A DNA stretch of 38,921 nucleotides from an uncultured Clostridia bacterium (GCA_947588635.1 CANPYN010000006.1:1-38921); one strand, 5' to 3'; counted from the first letter of the stretch, positions 1 to 7,688 are shown. Made by a program: numbers and translations. Notes: generated by a model not told the origin, from the letters alone.

Positions 1-55
1 AAGTACAGTAATGTATTAAGCTGACCAATACTAATATATCGAGGGCTTAACCAAG
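1..55 (+). rRNA. 23S ribosomal RNA, 3' end (partial)
   Basis: The first bases carry the conserved 3' end of bacterial 23S rRNA: the segment with GCTGACCAATACTAATA followed by TCGAGGGCTTAACC. Only the last 50 or so bases are inside the window and the exact mature end is not determinable. With the 5S gene downstream, this is the tail of an rRNA operon on the plus strand. Confidence 0.9.
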
Positions 56-182
56 AGAAAGGGACAGAGTAGAATTTTGAAAGAAAATACTAGGTATGTC
101 CTCAAGAAAGAGTTAAGTAAATGGTGAAATCAAATAGTTGACCAAAGGTATTCTTTATCTGTATATTTTTCAGTGTACTAAA

Positions 183-388
183 ATAGAAATTAGAAATTAG
201 AAATTAGAGAATAGAGATTAGAACAAATAGCAAAAGATTTCTAAAAAAGTACTTGAAAAAATATATGAAGTATAGTATAATATCAAACGTGATAGGAAAT
301 ACTATCAAACAAGAGTTAGTAAAGATGAAAGAAGAGAAGATAGAAAATGTAATTTCTAAATTTCTAACTTCTAATTTCTAACATCTAA
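183..388. repeat. Inverted repeat arms in the 23S-5S spacer
   Basis: At 183-208 there are tandem copies of a TTAGAAA-type unit. At about 351-388 the complementary unit (TTTCTAA) is repeated. The two arms can pair and enclose about 140 bases that contain a promoter (253-281). The spacer of roughly 345 bases holds no tRNA gene that I can see. Confidence 0.6.
253..281 (+). promoter_or_regulatory. Promoter inside the 23S-5S spacer
   Basis: TTGAAA at 253-258, 17 bases, then TATAAT at 276-281. It would start a transcript about 110 bases before 5S rRNA, so the 5S gene may be expressed separately from 16S and 23S. Confidence 0.65.
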
Positions 389-399
389 ACAATAATTTT

Positions 400-515
400 C
401 TGGTGATAATTACGGCAAGGAACCACCTGTACCCATTCCGAACACAGAAGTTAAGCTTGCCAGTGCCGAAAATACTTGCGGGTTACCCTGCTGGAAACAT
501 AGGTCATCGCCAGAT
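400..515 (+). rRNA. rrf: 5S ribosomal RNA
   Basis: About 116 bases. The ends TCTGGTGATAA and GTCATCGCCAGA pair as helix I. The internal block CCATTCCGAACACAGAAGTT is the universal loop B/helix III region of 5S rRNA. It lies about 345 bases after the 23S end, an unusually long spacer. A palindromic repeat hairpin (536-583) follows directly and probably terminates transcription. Confidence 0.95.
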
Positions 516-535
516 TTTTTTATGCTTAAAAACGA

Positions 536-583
536 GGGACAAGCCTCAATCTATGAGAAATACTGTAGACTGAGGTCTGTCCC
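536..583. repeat. Dispersed palindromic repeat, family A, copy 1
   Basis: GGGACA, CCTCA, an inner arm around CTATGAG, then TGAGG and TGTCCC form a hairpin. Other copies lie at 8528-8576, 34862-34909, 34921-34973, 34982-35037 and 37738-37786. Placed right after 5S rRNA, it may serve as a terminator. Confidence 0.75.
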
Positions 584-618
584 TTAATATATTTATATAA
601 AATCACTTATCATAAATA

Positions 619-647
619 TTGAAAAAGCGAATAAATTAATATATAAT
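619..647 (+). promoter_or_regulatory. Promoter of the flavin reductase gene
   Basis: TTGAAA at 619-624, 17 bases, TATAAT at 642-647, about 20 bases before the start codon at 669. Confidence 0.7.
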
Positions 648-668
648 CATAAAAGAAAGGGTGATTAG

Positions 669-1233
669 ATGTCAAAAGTAATGTGGAAGCCAGGTACTTT
701 TATATATCCAATTCCAGCAGTTATGGTTTCTTGTGGAGATATGGAAAAATCAAATATAATAACAGTAGCATGGACAGGAATATTAAATACAAATCCAGCT
801 ATGTGCTATATATCAGTAAGACCAGAAAGATATTCATATAATATTATAAAAGAAACAGGTGAATTTGTTGTAAACTTAACTAATAAAGATTTAGTATATG
901 CAACAGACTGGTGCCGGAGTAAAATCTGGAAAAGATGTAGATAAATTTAAAATGATGAATTTAAGTAAAGAAAGATGTAATTTTGTAAATTGTCCATCTA
1001 TAAAAGAAAGTCCAGTATCTATAGAGTGTAAAGTAAAAGAAATAAAGGAACTAGGTTCACATCATATGTTTATGGCAGAAGTCTTATCAATTAATGCAGA
1101 TGAAAAATATATTGATGAAAAAGGTGCTTTTGATATAACAAAGTGTGACTTAATAGCATACGCAAATGGTAAATATTTTGAACTTGGAAATCAAGTAGGT
1201 AAGTTTGGATATTCAGTTCAAAAGAAAAAATGA
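669..1233 (+). CDS. Flavin reductase family protein (read through a +1 shift at CGG)
   Basis: FMN-binding split-barrel protein of the flavin reductase family, 187 residues after reconstruction. Members bind FMN and reduce flavins or act as FMN-dependent oxidoreductases; the substrate here is unknown. The first part (residues 1-82) has typical family blocks such as ITVAWTGILNTNPAM and FVVNLTNKDL. Codon 83 is CGG at 915-917. Skipping its C gives DWCGVKSGKDVDKFK, the expected continuation, and the frame then stays open to TGA at 1233. A stop is met soon after 915 if no shift occurs. It is a single-gene unit with its own promoter, and a terminator follows at 1256-1282. Confidence 0.85.
915..918 (+). 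other. In-frame CGGA, +1 frame site 1 (flavin reductase)
   Basis: TGC CGG AGT in the upstream frame becomes TGC (C) GGA GTA. Glycine 83 follows the Asp-Trp-Cys of the family. Confidence 0.9.
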
Positions 1234-1255
1234 ATTTGAAAATGTATAAAACCAA

Positions 1256-1282
1256 AAAAGGATGAAAAAACATCCTTTTTTT
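1256..1282 (+). terminator. Intrinsic terminator after flavin reductase
   Basis: AAAGGATG, a loop of A residues, CATCC and a run of T. Confidence 0.8.
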
Positions 1283-1325
1283 GAACCAATTTAATTAAAA
1301 TAAAGTCTAATAAACGGAAACAGTA

Positions 1326-1646
1326 TTAATTATTAATATTTTCAATAAGTTTAATCATTTCAATTAGCTTATCTATATTAATATTTTCCTTTTGAATTAA
1401 ATTAAATAACTTATGAGCTTTAGAGATATCTGTGCCTACCAAATCACTAGAAAATCCCAAGAGATCATTTGGTGTAATTTTATATAATTTAGATAATTGT
1501 ATAATAGTTTCGAGAGGAATTTTACTGTTTCCAGTTTCATAATGCCCATATGTTGAACGAGGAATATTTAAATATTTGGAAACTTCTATTTGGGATAAAT
1601 CATTATCTTCTCTGAAATCTTTAATAATATCATTAATTTTTTTCAT
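1326..1646 (-). CDS. XRE-family helix-turn-helix regulator
   Basis: A 106-residue DNA-binding protein. Residues 4-60 form a Cro/C1-type helix-turn-helix (LSQIEVSKYLNIPRSTYGHY, then NSKIPLETIIQLSKLYKITP). The tail of about 45 residues is helical. I place the start at ATG 1646 because GGTGAT lies 5 bases upstream; an upstream extension in the same frame has no ribosome binding site. It is divergent from the sigma factor operon and could regulate it, which is inference. Such short regulators occur both in mobile elements and as ordinary regulators; nothing else mobile is seen here. Confidence 0.8.
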   Translation of the reverse strand: MKKINDIIKDFREDNDLSQIEVSKYLNIPRSTYGHYETGNSKIPLETIIQLSKLYKITPNDLLGFSSDLVGTDISKAHKLFNLIQKENINIDKLIEMIKLIENINN

Positions 1647-1721
1647 AGTATCACCATATATAATTTTAACCAATATTATTAATAAAATAATAAATACGCT
1701 CAAAAAAATAGCAAAATATGA

Positions 1722-1750
1722 TTGACATGCTCATTATAATGAAATAAAAT
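1722..1750 (+). promoter_or_regulatory. Promoter of the sigma factor-serpin operon
   Basis: TTGACA at 1722-1727, 17 bases, TAAAAT at 1745-1750, about 65 bases before the sigma factor start. This resembles a housekeeping promoter. ECF self-regulation would need another promoter that I cannot identify. Confidence 0.6.
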
Positions 1751-1814
1751 GAAAATATAAAACAAATGAACCAAATTAAAAAAACAAAAGTCTAATAAAT
1801 ATGGAGGTATAAAT

Positions 1815-2366
1815 ATGTCTATTATTGCACAAATAAAAAAAGGCGATCAAGAAGCATTTGCTAAATTAATCGAAGAATACAAATTACCAATATATAAAAC
1901 AGCTAGAGCGATATTAAAAGATGAAGATGATGTATGTGACGCAATTCAGGATACAGCTTTAAGTATATATAAAAATATTAAAAACTTAAAAAATGAAAAA
2001 TATTTTAAAACTTGGGTTATAAAAATTACAATAAATAAATGTTATGACATTATAACAAAAAACAGGTTAAATAATGAAAAAATAGAAAAAGTTAAATTTT
2101 ATGATGAAGAGGTACATAATAGCTTTGATAGAGACATTGTAATAAAAACTGATTTAGAAACAGCTTTAAGTGGATTAGAGGAAGAGTTAAGAATAACAAC
2201 TGTTCTATATTATTATAACGATTTATCAGTAGCAGAAATATCAAACATTTTAGAAATACCAAAAGGAACTGTAAAATCAAGAGTATATAGAGCAAGAGAA
2301 AAGCTATATGAGATATTAAGTAAAGAGGAGGTGGATTCTAATGAACAAAAAGGACATGTTTATTAA
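1815..2366 (+). CDS. ECF-type RNA polymerase sigma factor
   Basis: A 183-residue sigma-70 family protein of the extracytoplasmic function type. Region 2 lies at about residues 8-75 (AFAKLIEEYKLPIYKTA, then DDVCDAIQDTALSIYKNI). Region 4 lies at about 122-172 with the helix-turn-helix LSVAEISNILEIPKGTVKSR. There is no region 1 or 3, as expected for ECF factors. A GGAGG lies before the ATG. The 3' end overlaps the next gene by 26 bases, so the two are translationally coupled. ECF factors are usually held by a membrane anti-sigma factor encoded next to them; the next gene has the right topology. Confidence 0.9.
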   Translation: MSIIAQIKKGDQEAFAKLIEEYKLPIYKTARAILKDEDDVCDAIQDTALSIYKNIKNLKNEKYFKTWVIKITINKCYDIITKNRLNNEKIEKVKFYDEEVHNSFDRDIVIKTDLETALSGLEEELRITTVLYYYNDLSVAEISNILEIPKGTVKSRVYRAREKLYEILSKEEVDSNEQKGHVY

Positions 2367-4353
2367 GGAAAAATTACAACAAGATAAAAAAATATCTAAT
2401 AAAGCAAATAAATTATTTGAAAATATAAAGGAGGAATTTAATGTGGAAAACAATGAGAAAAAAGTAATAAAAATTAGTTTAAATAAATTTATTGCAATAG
2501 CAGCTTCTTTAGTAATAGTAGGATTTTTAGGAATAGGGTTATATGCAACTAAATTTAAGAAAAATGATATAATAGCAGAAACGCAAATAAATACAAATAC
2601 AACAGAAACAAAAAAAGCTTTTAGATATGCACTTAAAAGTAATTCACTAGAAGATTTTGATTTAAGATTTTTACAGTTGGAAAATAATAAAGAAAATAAA
2701 ATATATAGTCCACTTTCTATAAAATATACATTAGCAATGCTTAACGAAGGAACAGAAGGAGAATCTAAAGAACAAATTTCAAGCTTAATTGGTGAATATA
2801 AAGCTAATAAATATATTAATAGTAAAAATATGTCATTTGCAAACGCATTATTTATAAGAGACACATATAAAACATCTATTAAAGAAAGTTTTGTAAATAA
2901 TTTAAAAGATAAATATAATGCAGATGTTGTATATGATTCATTTAGTTCAGCAAACAAAATGAATTCATGGATTAGTGACAAAACTCTTGAACTTATTAAT
3001 AATATGGTAAGCGAATCAGATTTAAGTAATCTAGATTATGTACTTGTAAATGCATTAGCAATAGATATGGAGTGGAAGCATAGATTTATAAAAACGGATG
3101 GAGATGACGGTATAATTGATTATGGAACAAATTACAGACATGAAAATTATGAATGGGTGTCTCCTGTGGTTCTATTACCTAATGAATTTGAAGGTGTTGA
3201 GGGCAATATATCTGGAATGGGGATAATAGCTTCTATAAATAATTATGATATTGTTAAGACTTTAGGAGAAGAAAATATTAGAAAAACTGTTGGAGATAGA
3301 TTAAGAGAATATCTAAAAGAAAATCCTGACAGTACAGTAGATTTTGGATATAATAACGATAAAGGAGAATATGTAAGTTTAGAAGGAGAAGATATTGAAA
3401 CAATAGTAAAACACTATTTAGATGATTATATTGGAGAATTAAATGCAAATTATAAAAGTATAGATAGAAATACAGATTTTGAAATTTATGAAGATGAAAA
3501 TGTAAAAGCATTTGCTAAAGATTTAAAAGAATATAATGGAACAACTTTACAATATGTTGCAATAATGCCAGAAGAAGATTTGGATAGCTATATAAATAAC
3601 ATTACTGCAGAAGATATTAATAAAATAATAAGTAATTTAAAGGAATTAAAAAACGAAAACTTTAAAGAAGGAGTTATTACTCAAATAACAGGATATATAC
3701 CTAAATTTAAATTTGATTATGACTTAAATTTAATTGAAGATTTAAACAGCATGGGTGTTACAGACGTATTTGATAGCGAAAAAGCTAATTTAAAAGGTAT
3801 TACTGATGATGAAGGAGCACATATAGCAAAAGCTGTTCATAAAGCCAATATTGAGTTTACACAAGATGGTATAAAAGCATCTGCATCAACTATCGCAGGA
3901 GGTGCAGGAGCTGGTAGTATGTTTGATTATATATATGATGTACCTGTAGAAAAAATTACTCTTGATTTTACAAAACCATATATGTTTATTATAAGAGATA
4001 AAGCAACAGGTGAAGTATGGTTTGCAGGAACTGTATATGAACCTTTATCTTCTGTTGATGATTCAGATATGGAAGAAAGTATGAAACAAAGCGATGCGGA
4101 AAGCTATTCGGAATATCTTAAAAAATACGTGGAAGGTAGTAAAATTCCGTTCGGAGACGTAACTTGTGATGGTGATGTAAATGAATTAGATGCTAAGTGT
4201 ATACAAAGCTACATAGCTGGTATAGAAGATTTACCCGAAGGAGCTAAGAAAAGAGCTGATGTGAACGGCGATGGAAAGATAAGTGTAGCAGACGCGATTG
4301 TGATTCAAAAATATAATTCGGGAATCATAGAAACTTTGCCTGTAGAACCATAA
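2341..4353 (+). CDS. Membrane-anchored serpin with C-terminal dockerin, anti-sigma-like N-terminus
   Basis: A 670-residue protein. Residues 1-49 are charged and cytoplasmic (begins MNKKDMFIKEKLQQDK), like the N-termini of clostridial anti-sigma factors. Residues 50-70 form one membrane segment. Residues from about 95 to 580 are a serpin, a suicide inhibitor of serine or cysteine proteases: IYSPLSIKYTLAMLNEGTEG near the start, a hinge and reactive loop near residues 505-530 (HKANIEFTQDGIKAS, then Ala/Gly-rich), and the C-terminal FIIRDKATGEVWFAGTV. A large internal insertion makes it longer than the usual serpin of about 380 residues. Residues 604-670 are two Ca-binding dockerin repeats (GDVTCDGDVNELDA and DVNGDGKISVADA). 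It overlaps the sigma factor gene. I infer that it is both anti-sigma factor and protease sensor. A second start may lie at 2443. Confidence 0.85.
   Translation: MNKKDMFIKEKLQQDKKISNKANKLFENIKEEFNVENNEKKVIKISLNKFIAIAASLVIVGFLGIGLYATKFKKNDIIAETQINTNTTETKKAFRYALKSNSLEDFDLRFLQLENNKENKIYSPLSIKYTLAMLNEGTEGESKEQISSLIGEYKANKYINSKNMSFANALFIRDTYKTSIKESFVNNLKDKYNADVVYDSFSSANKMNSWISDKTLELINNMVSESDLSNLDYVLVNALAIDMEWKHRFIKTDGDDGIIDYGTNYRHENYEWVSPVVLLPNEFEGVEGNISGMGIIASINNYDIVKTLGEENIRKTVGDRLREYLKENPDSTVDFGYNNDKGEYVSLEGEDIETIVKHYLDDYIGELNANYKSIDRNTDFEIYEDENVKAFAKDLKEYNGTTLQYVAIMPEEDLDSYINNITAEDINKIISNLKELKNENFKEGVITQITGYIPKFKFDYDLNLIEDLNSMGVTDVFDSEKANLKGITDDEGAHIAKAVHKANIEFTQDGIKASASTIAGGAGAGSMFDYIYDVPVEKITLDFTKPYMFIIRDKATGEVWFAGTVYEPLSSVDDSDMEESMKQSDAESYSEYLKKYVEGSKIPFGDVTCDGDVNELDAKCIQSYIAGIEDLPEGAKKRADVNGDGKISVADAIVIQKYNSGIIETLPVEP
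2428..2445 (+). promoter_or_regulatory. Internal ribosome binding site and GTG start in the serpin gene
   Basis: AAGGAGG at 2428-2434 is followed 8 bases later by an in-frame GTG at 2443. The shorter product would begin MENNEKKVIKISLNKF, matching the real start of the downstream paralogue (MEDNGKKVIQISLSKF). A shorter serpin lacking the anti-sigma-like part could be made. Confidence 0.55.
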
Positions 4354-4421
4354 AAAATGTAGGAGCCTTGAGGTCTGATCAATCCGTTCACAAGGAGTTG
4401 CTAAAATAATTATAACAAAAA

Positions 4422-4495
4422 ACGTTACTAGTCAGACTTAAGATTAAAAACAGTAGAATAAATGTAGGGGTCGCTGCCTTCGGCGACCCGTTCAT
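4422..4495. repeat. Left arm of an inverted repeat flanking the 4572 gene
   Basis: It contains CTAGTCAGACTTAAG, AAAAACAGTAGAAT and GTAGGGGTCGC in order. The reverse complement occurs at about 5530-5611 with the same order of blocks. The GTAGGGGTCGC part (4464-4489) is itself a small hairpin of repeat family B. The rest of 4354-4571 has nothing else I recognise. Confidence 0.65.
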
Positions 4496-4571
4496 GCAAA
4501 TACATTTCTAAAATGATTACAACAACAATAGAATAAAAAATAAAAATAAATTAATAAGGAGACAAATAAAA

Positions 4572-5321
4572 ATGGAAGATAACGGTAAAAAAGTAATCCA
4601 AATAAGTTTAAGTAAGTTTATAATTTTAATGGTATTATTAATTATAATAATGGGGTTAGGAATTGGTTTGTATGTTAATTCATTATTAAGAAATCCTAAC
4701 AAAGAACCTGAAATACAAGCATTTAATGAAAAAGAAAATATTGTAAACGAAGTAGCAAATAATGAAAACGTAGTAGACAATGAACAAGTAAATAATAACA
4801 AAGAAGTAGTATCAACTACTTCAGATGAAAAAAATACAGAAAAAAACAAGAATACTGAATTTTCTAATGAAGAAGTAAAAGAATGTTTACAAAATTATTT
4901 AGATTTAGTAGGAGTAAAAGCAGGGTCACCTAGTGGATTGTTAGTAAAATTAAATTTACTTAATAATGAAGATTCAGTTAAAAATAAAGGTTCTGCTACA
5001 AAAGATGGATATATAAAAACTAATATACCATATTCAAAATATAAATCTGAAATGATGAATTATGTTACAGAAGAATGGTTTAATAAAAAATTTACAGATT
5101 ACTTTAAAAATCAAAATGATTTACTATACTATTTTGATGGTGGCGCAACTGGAATGCAATTTGAAGTAAAAAGTGTTGGCTTAAAAGGAATTTATTCAGA
5201 TTCTTCATATATTGCACAAGTAGATAACATTGCAATGGATGATTCTATAACTACAGATAATGTAGAGGTACACGTAGAAAATTATAATGGAAGATGTGTT
5301 GTAAGTTATTGTGACTATTAA
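4572..5321 (+). CDS. Single-pass membrane protein, paralogue of the serpin membrane anchor
   Basis: A 249-residue protein of unknown function. Residues 1-40 (MEDNGKKVIQISLSKF, then a hydrophobic segment to about 37) are clearly related to residues 36-71 of the serpin-dockerin protein upstream. Next comes an Asn/Glu-rich linker to about residue 95. The extracellular domain from about 96 to 249 has CLQNYLDLVGVKAGSPSGLL and ends in VHVENYNGRCVVSYCDY; I do not recognise it. The start ATG has GGAG upstream. It lacks the first 35 cytoplasmic residues of the serpin protein, so it is unlikely to bind the sigma factor in the same way. It is enclosed by inverted repeats (4422-4495 and 5530-5611). Confidence 0.75.
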   Translation: MEDNGKKVIQISLSKFIILMVLLIIIMGLGIGLYVNSLLRNPNKEPEIQAFNEKENIVNEVANNENVVDNEQVNNNKEVVSTTSDEKNTEKNKNTEFSNEEVKECLQNYLDLVGVKAGSPSGLLVKLNLLNNEDSVKNKGSATKDGYIKTNIPYSKYKSEMMNYVTEEWFNKKFTDYFKNQNDLLYYFDGGATGMQFEVKSVGLKGIYSDSSYIAQVDNIAMDDSITTDNVEVHVENYNGRCVVSYCDY

Positions 5322-5529
5322 TATTATATTATAAACATTAAAATAGCAATAAATAAATTGTTGTTTGTAATGATAATATATTACAAAACTTTACCTAATT
5401 TGAAGTTGCCCCTTTTTAGGTAAGAACTTCCTAATAGTAATCAAATTTTTATTCATTATGTCAATAAACTTACTGTAAAAATTTGTAATTTGAAACTTAT
5501 CAATCAGAGTTGACATTAGAAATAGTAAA

Positions 5530-5611
5530 AGTTCTTACGGGTTGCTTAAAGGCGCCGAAGACCCTACAAAATTTCTACTGTTTTAATTTTTAGTCTGACT
5601 GGTAACTAAAT
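5530..5611. repeat. Right arm of the inverted repeat flanking the 4572 gene
   Basis: It carries GGGTTGCTTAAAGG, GAAGACCCTAC, TTTCTACTGTTTTAA and TAGTCTGACTGGTAAC, the reverse complement of the left arm with small changes. The stretch 5322-5530 between gene and arm is AT-rich and contains a long-range complementary pair (ACCTAATTT and related blocks) but no gene that I can support. Confidence 0.65.
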
Positions 5612-5635
5612 TCGTAAAAAAAATCCGTAAAAACG

Positions 5636-5664
5636 TTGACAAATATAAGAAAATATGATAAATT
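5636..5664 (+). promoter_or_regulatory. Promoter of the rpmG-secE-nusG operon
   Basis: TTGACA at 5636-5641, 17 bases, TAAATT at 5659-5664. The leader then forms a hairpin at 5669-5699 (AAGCTATG pairing with CATAGCTT) with GGAGG in its loop. No tRNA gene is present here, although many bacteria have tRNA-Trp at this spot. Confidence 0.6.
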
Positions 5665-5753
5665 ATATAAGCTATGTTTCTTAATTGGAGGCATAGCTTA
5701 AAAAACGCATCGTTAAAAACCCGCACTAAACAAAATTGGAGGTGGAGCTAAAA

Positions 5754-5918
5754 ATGGCTGCAAAAGGACCAAGAGAAAGTATAACATTAGAATGTACAGA
5801 ATGTAAAAGAAGAAATTACACAACAAGTAAAAATAAAAGAAATAATACAGAGAGATTAGAAGTTGTTAAGTATTGTAAATATTGTAAGAAGAGAACAACT
5901 CATAAGGAAACAAAATAA
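5754..5918 (+). CDS. rpmG: 50S ribosomal protein L33
   Basis: A 54-residue ribosomal protein with two CxxC zinc-binding pairs (CTEC and CKYC) and the family signature [21 protein letters not shown] chose ATG 5754 because GGAGG lies at 5738-5742; an upstream in-frame start would overlap that site. It is first in the operon with secE and nusG, the usual Gram-positive order. It has no CGG in frame. Confidence 0.95.
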   Translation: MAAKGPRESITLECTECKRRNYTTSKNKRNNTERLEVVKYCKYCKKRTTHKETK

Positions 5919-5942
5919 AAGCTATTTTAAGGAGGATATAAA

Positions 5943-6314
5943 ATGGCTAAAGATGCAAAAAGCAATAAAGATGTAAAAAATAAAAAGCATTTTTTCAAAG
6001 ATTTTAAAGCAGAATTAAAAAAAGTAGTATGGCCAACACCAAAGCAATTGGCAAATAAAACTTTGGCAGTTATTGTAATTGTATTAATAACAGCAGTAAT
6101 TGTTTTTGTTCTAGATGTTGTTTTTGATTTATTTAATCAAGAAGGAATAAATAGATTAAAATCAAATATAAGAAACAAAGTTGTTGTAGAAAATACTATA
6201 AATCAAAGTGAAAATTCAGCGGAAAATGCTACTAATAATACTGAAAATTCAGAAGAAAACGTTGTAGATGTTAATGCAGTTGAAGATGGAGCTTCTGTAA
6301 ATAATGCACAGTAA
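5943..6314 (+). CDS. secE: Preprotein translocase subunit SecE
   Basis: SecE holds the SecYEG protein-conducting channel together. The core is residues 18-65: the amphipathic motif ELKKVVWPTPKQL at 24-36 and one membrane helix at 41-64. The total length is 123 residues, against about 60-75 for most Gram-positive SecE proteins. The extra is a C-terminal, externally facing tail of about 55 residues rich in Asn, Glu and Ser. The ATG has AGGAGG 7 bases upstream, and the gap after rpmG is 24 bases. Confidence 0.93.
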   Translation: MAKDAKSNKDVKNKKHFFKDFKAELKKVVWPTPKQLANKTLAVIVIVLITAVIVFVLDVVFDLFNQEGINRLKSNIRNKVVVENTINQSENSAENATNNTENSEENVVDVNAVEDGASVNNAQ

Positions 6315-6332
6315 GTAAGGAGGCTTAAAATA

Positions 6333-6863
6333 ATGTCTCAAGATATAAATTCAGAACCAAAATGGTATGTTGTACATACATACTCAGGATATGAAAATAA
6401 AGTTAAAACAGATTTAGAGAAAACAATAAAAAACAGAGAACTTGAAGATTTTTTCTTTGATATTGTTGTTCCAATGGAAGAACAGATTGAAATAAAAGAT
6501 GGAAAAAGAAAAACAAATCTAAAAAAGGTATTTCCAGGTTATGTATTAGTAAAAATGATTGTAACAGAAGAATCTTGGTACATTGTTAGAAATACTAGAG
6601 GAGTAACAGGTTTTGTAGGTTCAGGAACAGATCCAATACCTCTTACAAACGAAGAAATAAGGAACATGGGATTTGAAGCAACTGTTGTAAACGTAGATTA
6701 TGATGTAAATGATACAGTAAGAGTTGTAAACGGACCACTTGCTTCATTTATAGGAACAGTTCAAGAAATAAACAAAGAAAAAAATAAAGTTAAAGTATTA
6801 GTTTCTATGTTTGGTAGAGAAACTCCAGTTGAGTTAGAGTTCTCTCAAGTAGAAAAGATTTAG
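6333..6863 (+). CDS. nusG: Transcription termination/antitermination factor NusG
   Basis: A 176-residue protein of normal length. The N-terminal NGN domain (WYVVHTYSGYENKVKTDLE to about residue 115) binds RNA polymerase. The C-terminal KOW domain (DTVRVVNGPLASFIGTVQEI, about 125-176) links to ribosomes or Rho. FPGYVLVKM is the classical NGN motif. It lies 18 bases after secE with its own GGAGG. Confidence 0.97.
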   Translation: MSQDINSEPKWYVVHTYSGYENKVKTDLEKTIKNRELEDFFFDIVVPMEEQIEIKDGKRKTNLKKVFPGYVLVKMIVTEESWYIVRNTRGVTGFVGSGTDPIPLTNEEIRNMGFEATVVNVDYDVNDTVRVVNGPLASFIGTVQEINKEKNKVKVLVSMFGRETPVELEFSQVEKI

Positions 6864-6867
6864 GTAA

Positions 6868-6995
6868 ACAAATGAAAAGCGGCATCTTACGTCGTTAAAA
6901 TTATAATTAAAATCCTCGATGTACCTATGTACACCTCCGGTATTTAATTATAATTTTGCCTAGTAATCTACCACTTTTGATTTGTTTGGAAACAA
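6868..6995. repeat. Long palindrome, r-protein family, copy 1 (nusG-rplK)
   Basis: A near-symmetrical element of about 120 bases. The outer arms are CAAATGAAAA and TTTTGATTTG, and the centre is GTACCTATGTAC flanked by AAAATCCTC and CTCCGG. The same element lies at 7494-7620 and 9124-9246. It is a candidate processing site, terminator or attenuator between ribosomal protein genes. Confidence 0.75.
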
Positions 6996-7063
6996 GTAAT
7001 TAAAATTAAGTCCGTTTTGGGTTTAAATAAATAATAAATATTTAAATAAGGAGATTGAGAAAA

Positions 7064-7492
7064 ATGGCAGAAAAAGAAATTTCAAATATTGTTAAATTAC
7101 AGATTGAAGCTGGAAAAGCAACACCAGCACCACCAGTTGGACCAGCATTAGGATCAACAGGTATTAATATTATGCAATTTACAAAGGAATTTAATGAGAA
7201 AACAGCAAATCAACCAGGAATGATAATTCCAGTTGTAATAACAGTATATCAAGATAAATCCTTTACATTCATAACAAAAGTACCACCAGTTGCAGTGTTA
7301 ATAAAGAAAGCACTTAAAATTGAAAAAGGTTCAGGAAAACCTAATAAAGAAAAAGTAGCTAAGATAACTAAGGCTCAAGTAGAAGAAATAGCTAAAACAA
7401 AAATGGAAGATTTAAATGCAGCTTCTTTAGAAACAGCTATGAGTATGGTTGAAGGAACTGCTAGATCTATGGGTGTAGTAGTAACAGAATAA
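7064..7492 (+). CDS. rplK: 50S ribosomal protein L11
   Basis: A 142-residue protein that binds 23S rRNA in the GTPase-associated centre with L10 and L7/L12. The family block [19 protein letters not shown] is near residue 20 and SMGVVV at the end. I chose ATG 7064, with AAGGAG at 7048-7053; a TTG three codons earlier is too close to that site. It is separated from nusG by a 200-base spacer with a long palindrome. Confidence 0.97.
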   Translation: MAEKEISNIVKLQIEAGKATPAPPVGPALGSTGINIMQFTKEFNEKTANQPGMIIPVVITVYQDKSFTFITKVPPVAVLIKKALKIEKGSGKPNKEKVAKITKAQVEEIAKTKMEDLNAASLETAMSMVEGTARSMGVVVTE

Positions 7493-7493
7493 A

Positions 7494-7620
7494 TGAAAAC
7501 GAATAAAAATCAGCATCTTATACATTTTTCTTCAACTAATAAAATCCTCAACGTACTTATGTACGCCTCCGGTTTTATTGTTTTGAAAAATGCACAATAT
7601 ACTAATTTTAATTCGTTTTA
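7494..7620. repeat. Long palindrome, r-protein family, copy 2 (rplK-rplA)
   Basis: The arms include ACGAATAAAAAT and ATTTTAATTCGT, then TGCACAATAT-type and CATTTTTC blocks, with centre GTACTTATGTAC. It is the same structure as copies 1 and 3. Confidence 0.75.
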
Positions 7621-7656
7621 AGGTAATTAAGTTATCAATAAAATTGATATAAATTA

Positions 7657-7688
7657 TTGGGAGGATATAAAAATATCCGCTATTACCA
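7657..7688 (+). promoter_or_regulatory. Probable ribosomal protein L1 leader
   Basis: A TGGGAGG block, a short hairpin (GGATAT and ATATCC) and CCGCTATTACCA lie just before the rplA ribosome binding site. This arrangement resembles the L1-binding mRNA structure that lets L1 repress its own translation. The match is by eye, not by covariance model. Confidence 0.5.

Larger units (their letters stand above)
1284..1802. repeat. Imperfect direct repeats flanking the XRE gene
   Basis: A unit beginning GAACCAA and ending AAAGTCTAATAAA occurs at about 1284-1316 and again at about 1768-1800, one on each side of the regulator gene. It may be the trace of an insertion or two copies of a binding site. 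The promoter of the sigma operon lies between them. Confidence 0.5.

Noticed and set aside
5669..5699. tRNA gene before rpmG/secE
   Set aside because: The hairpin is a single stem with GGAGG in the loop and lacks the T- and D-arm sequences.
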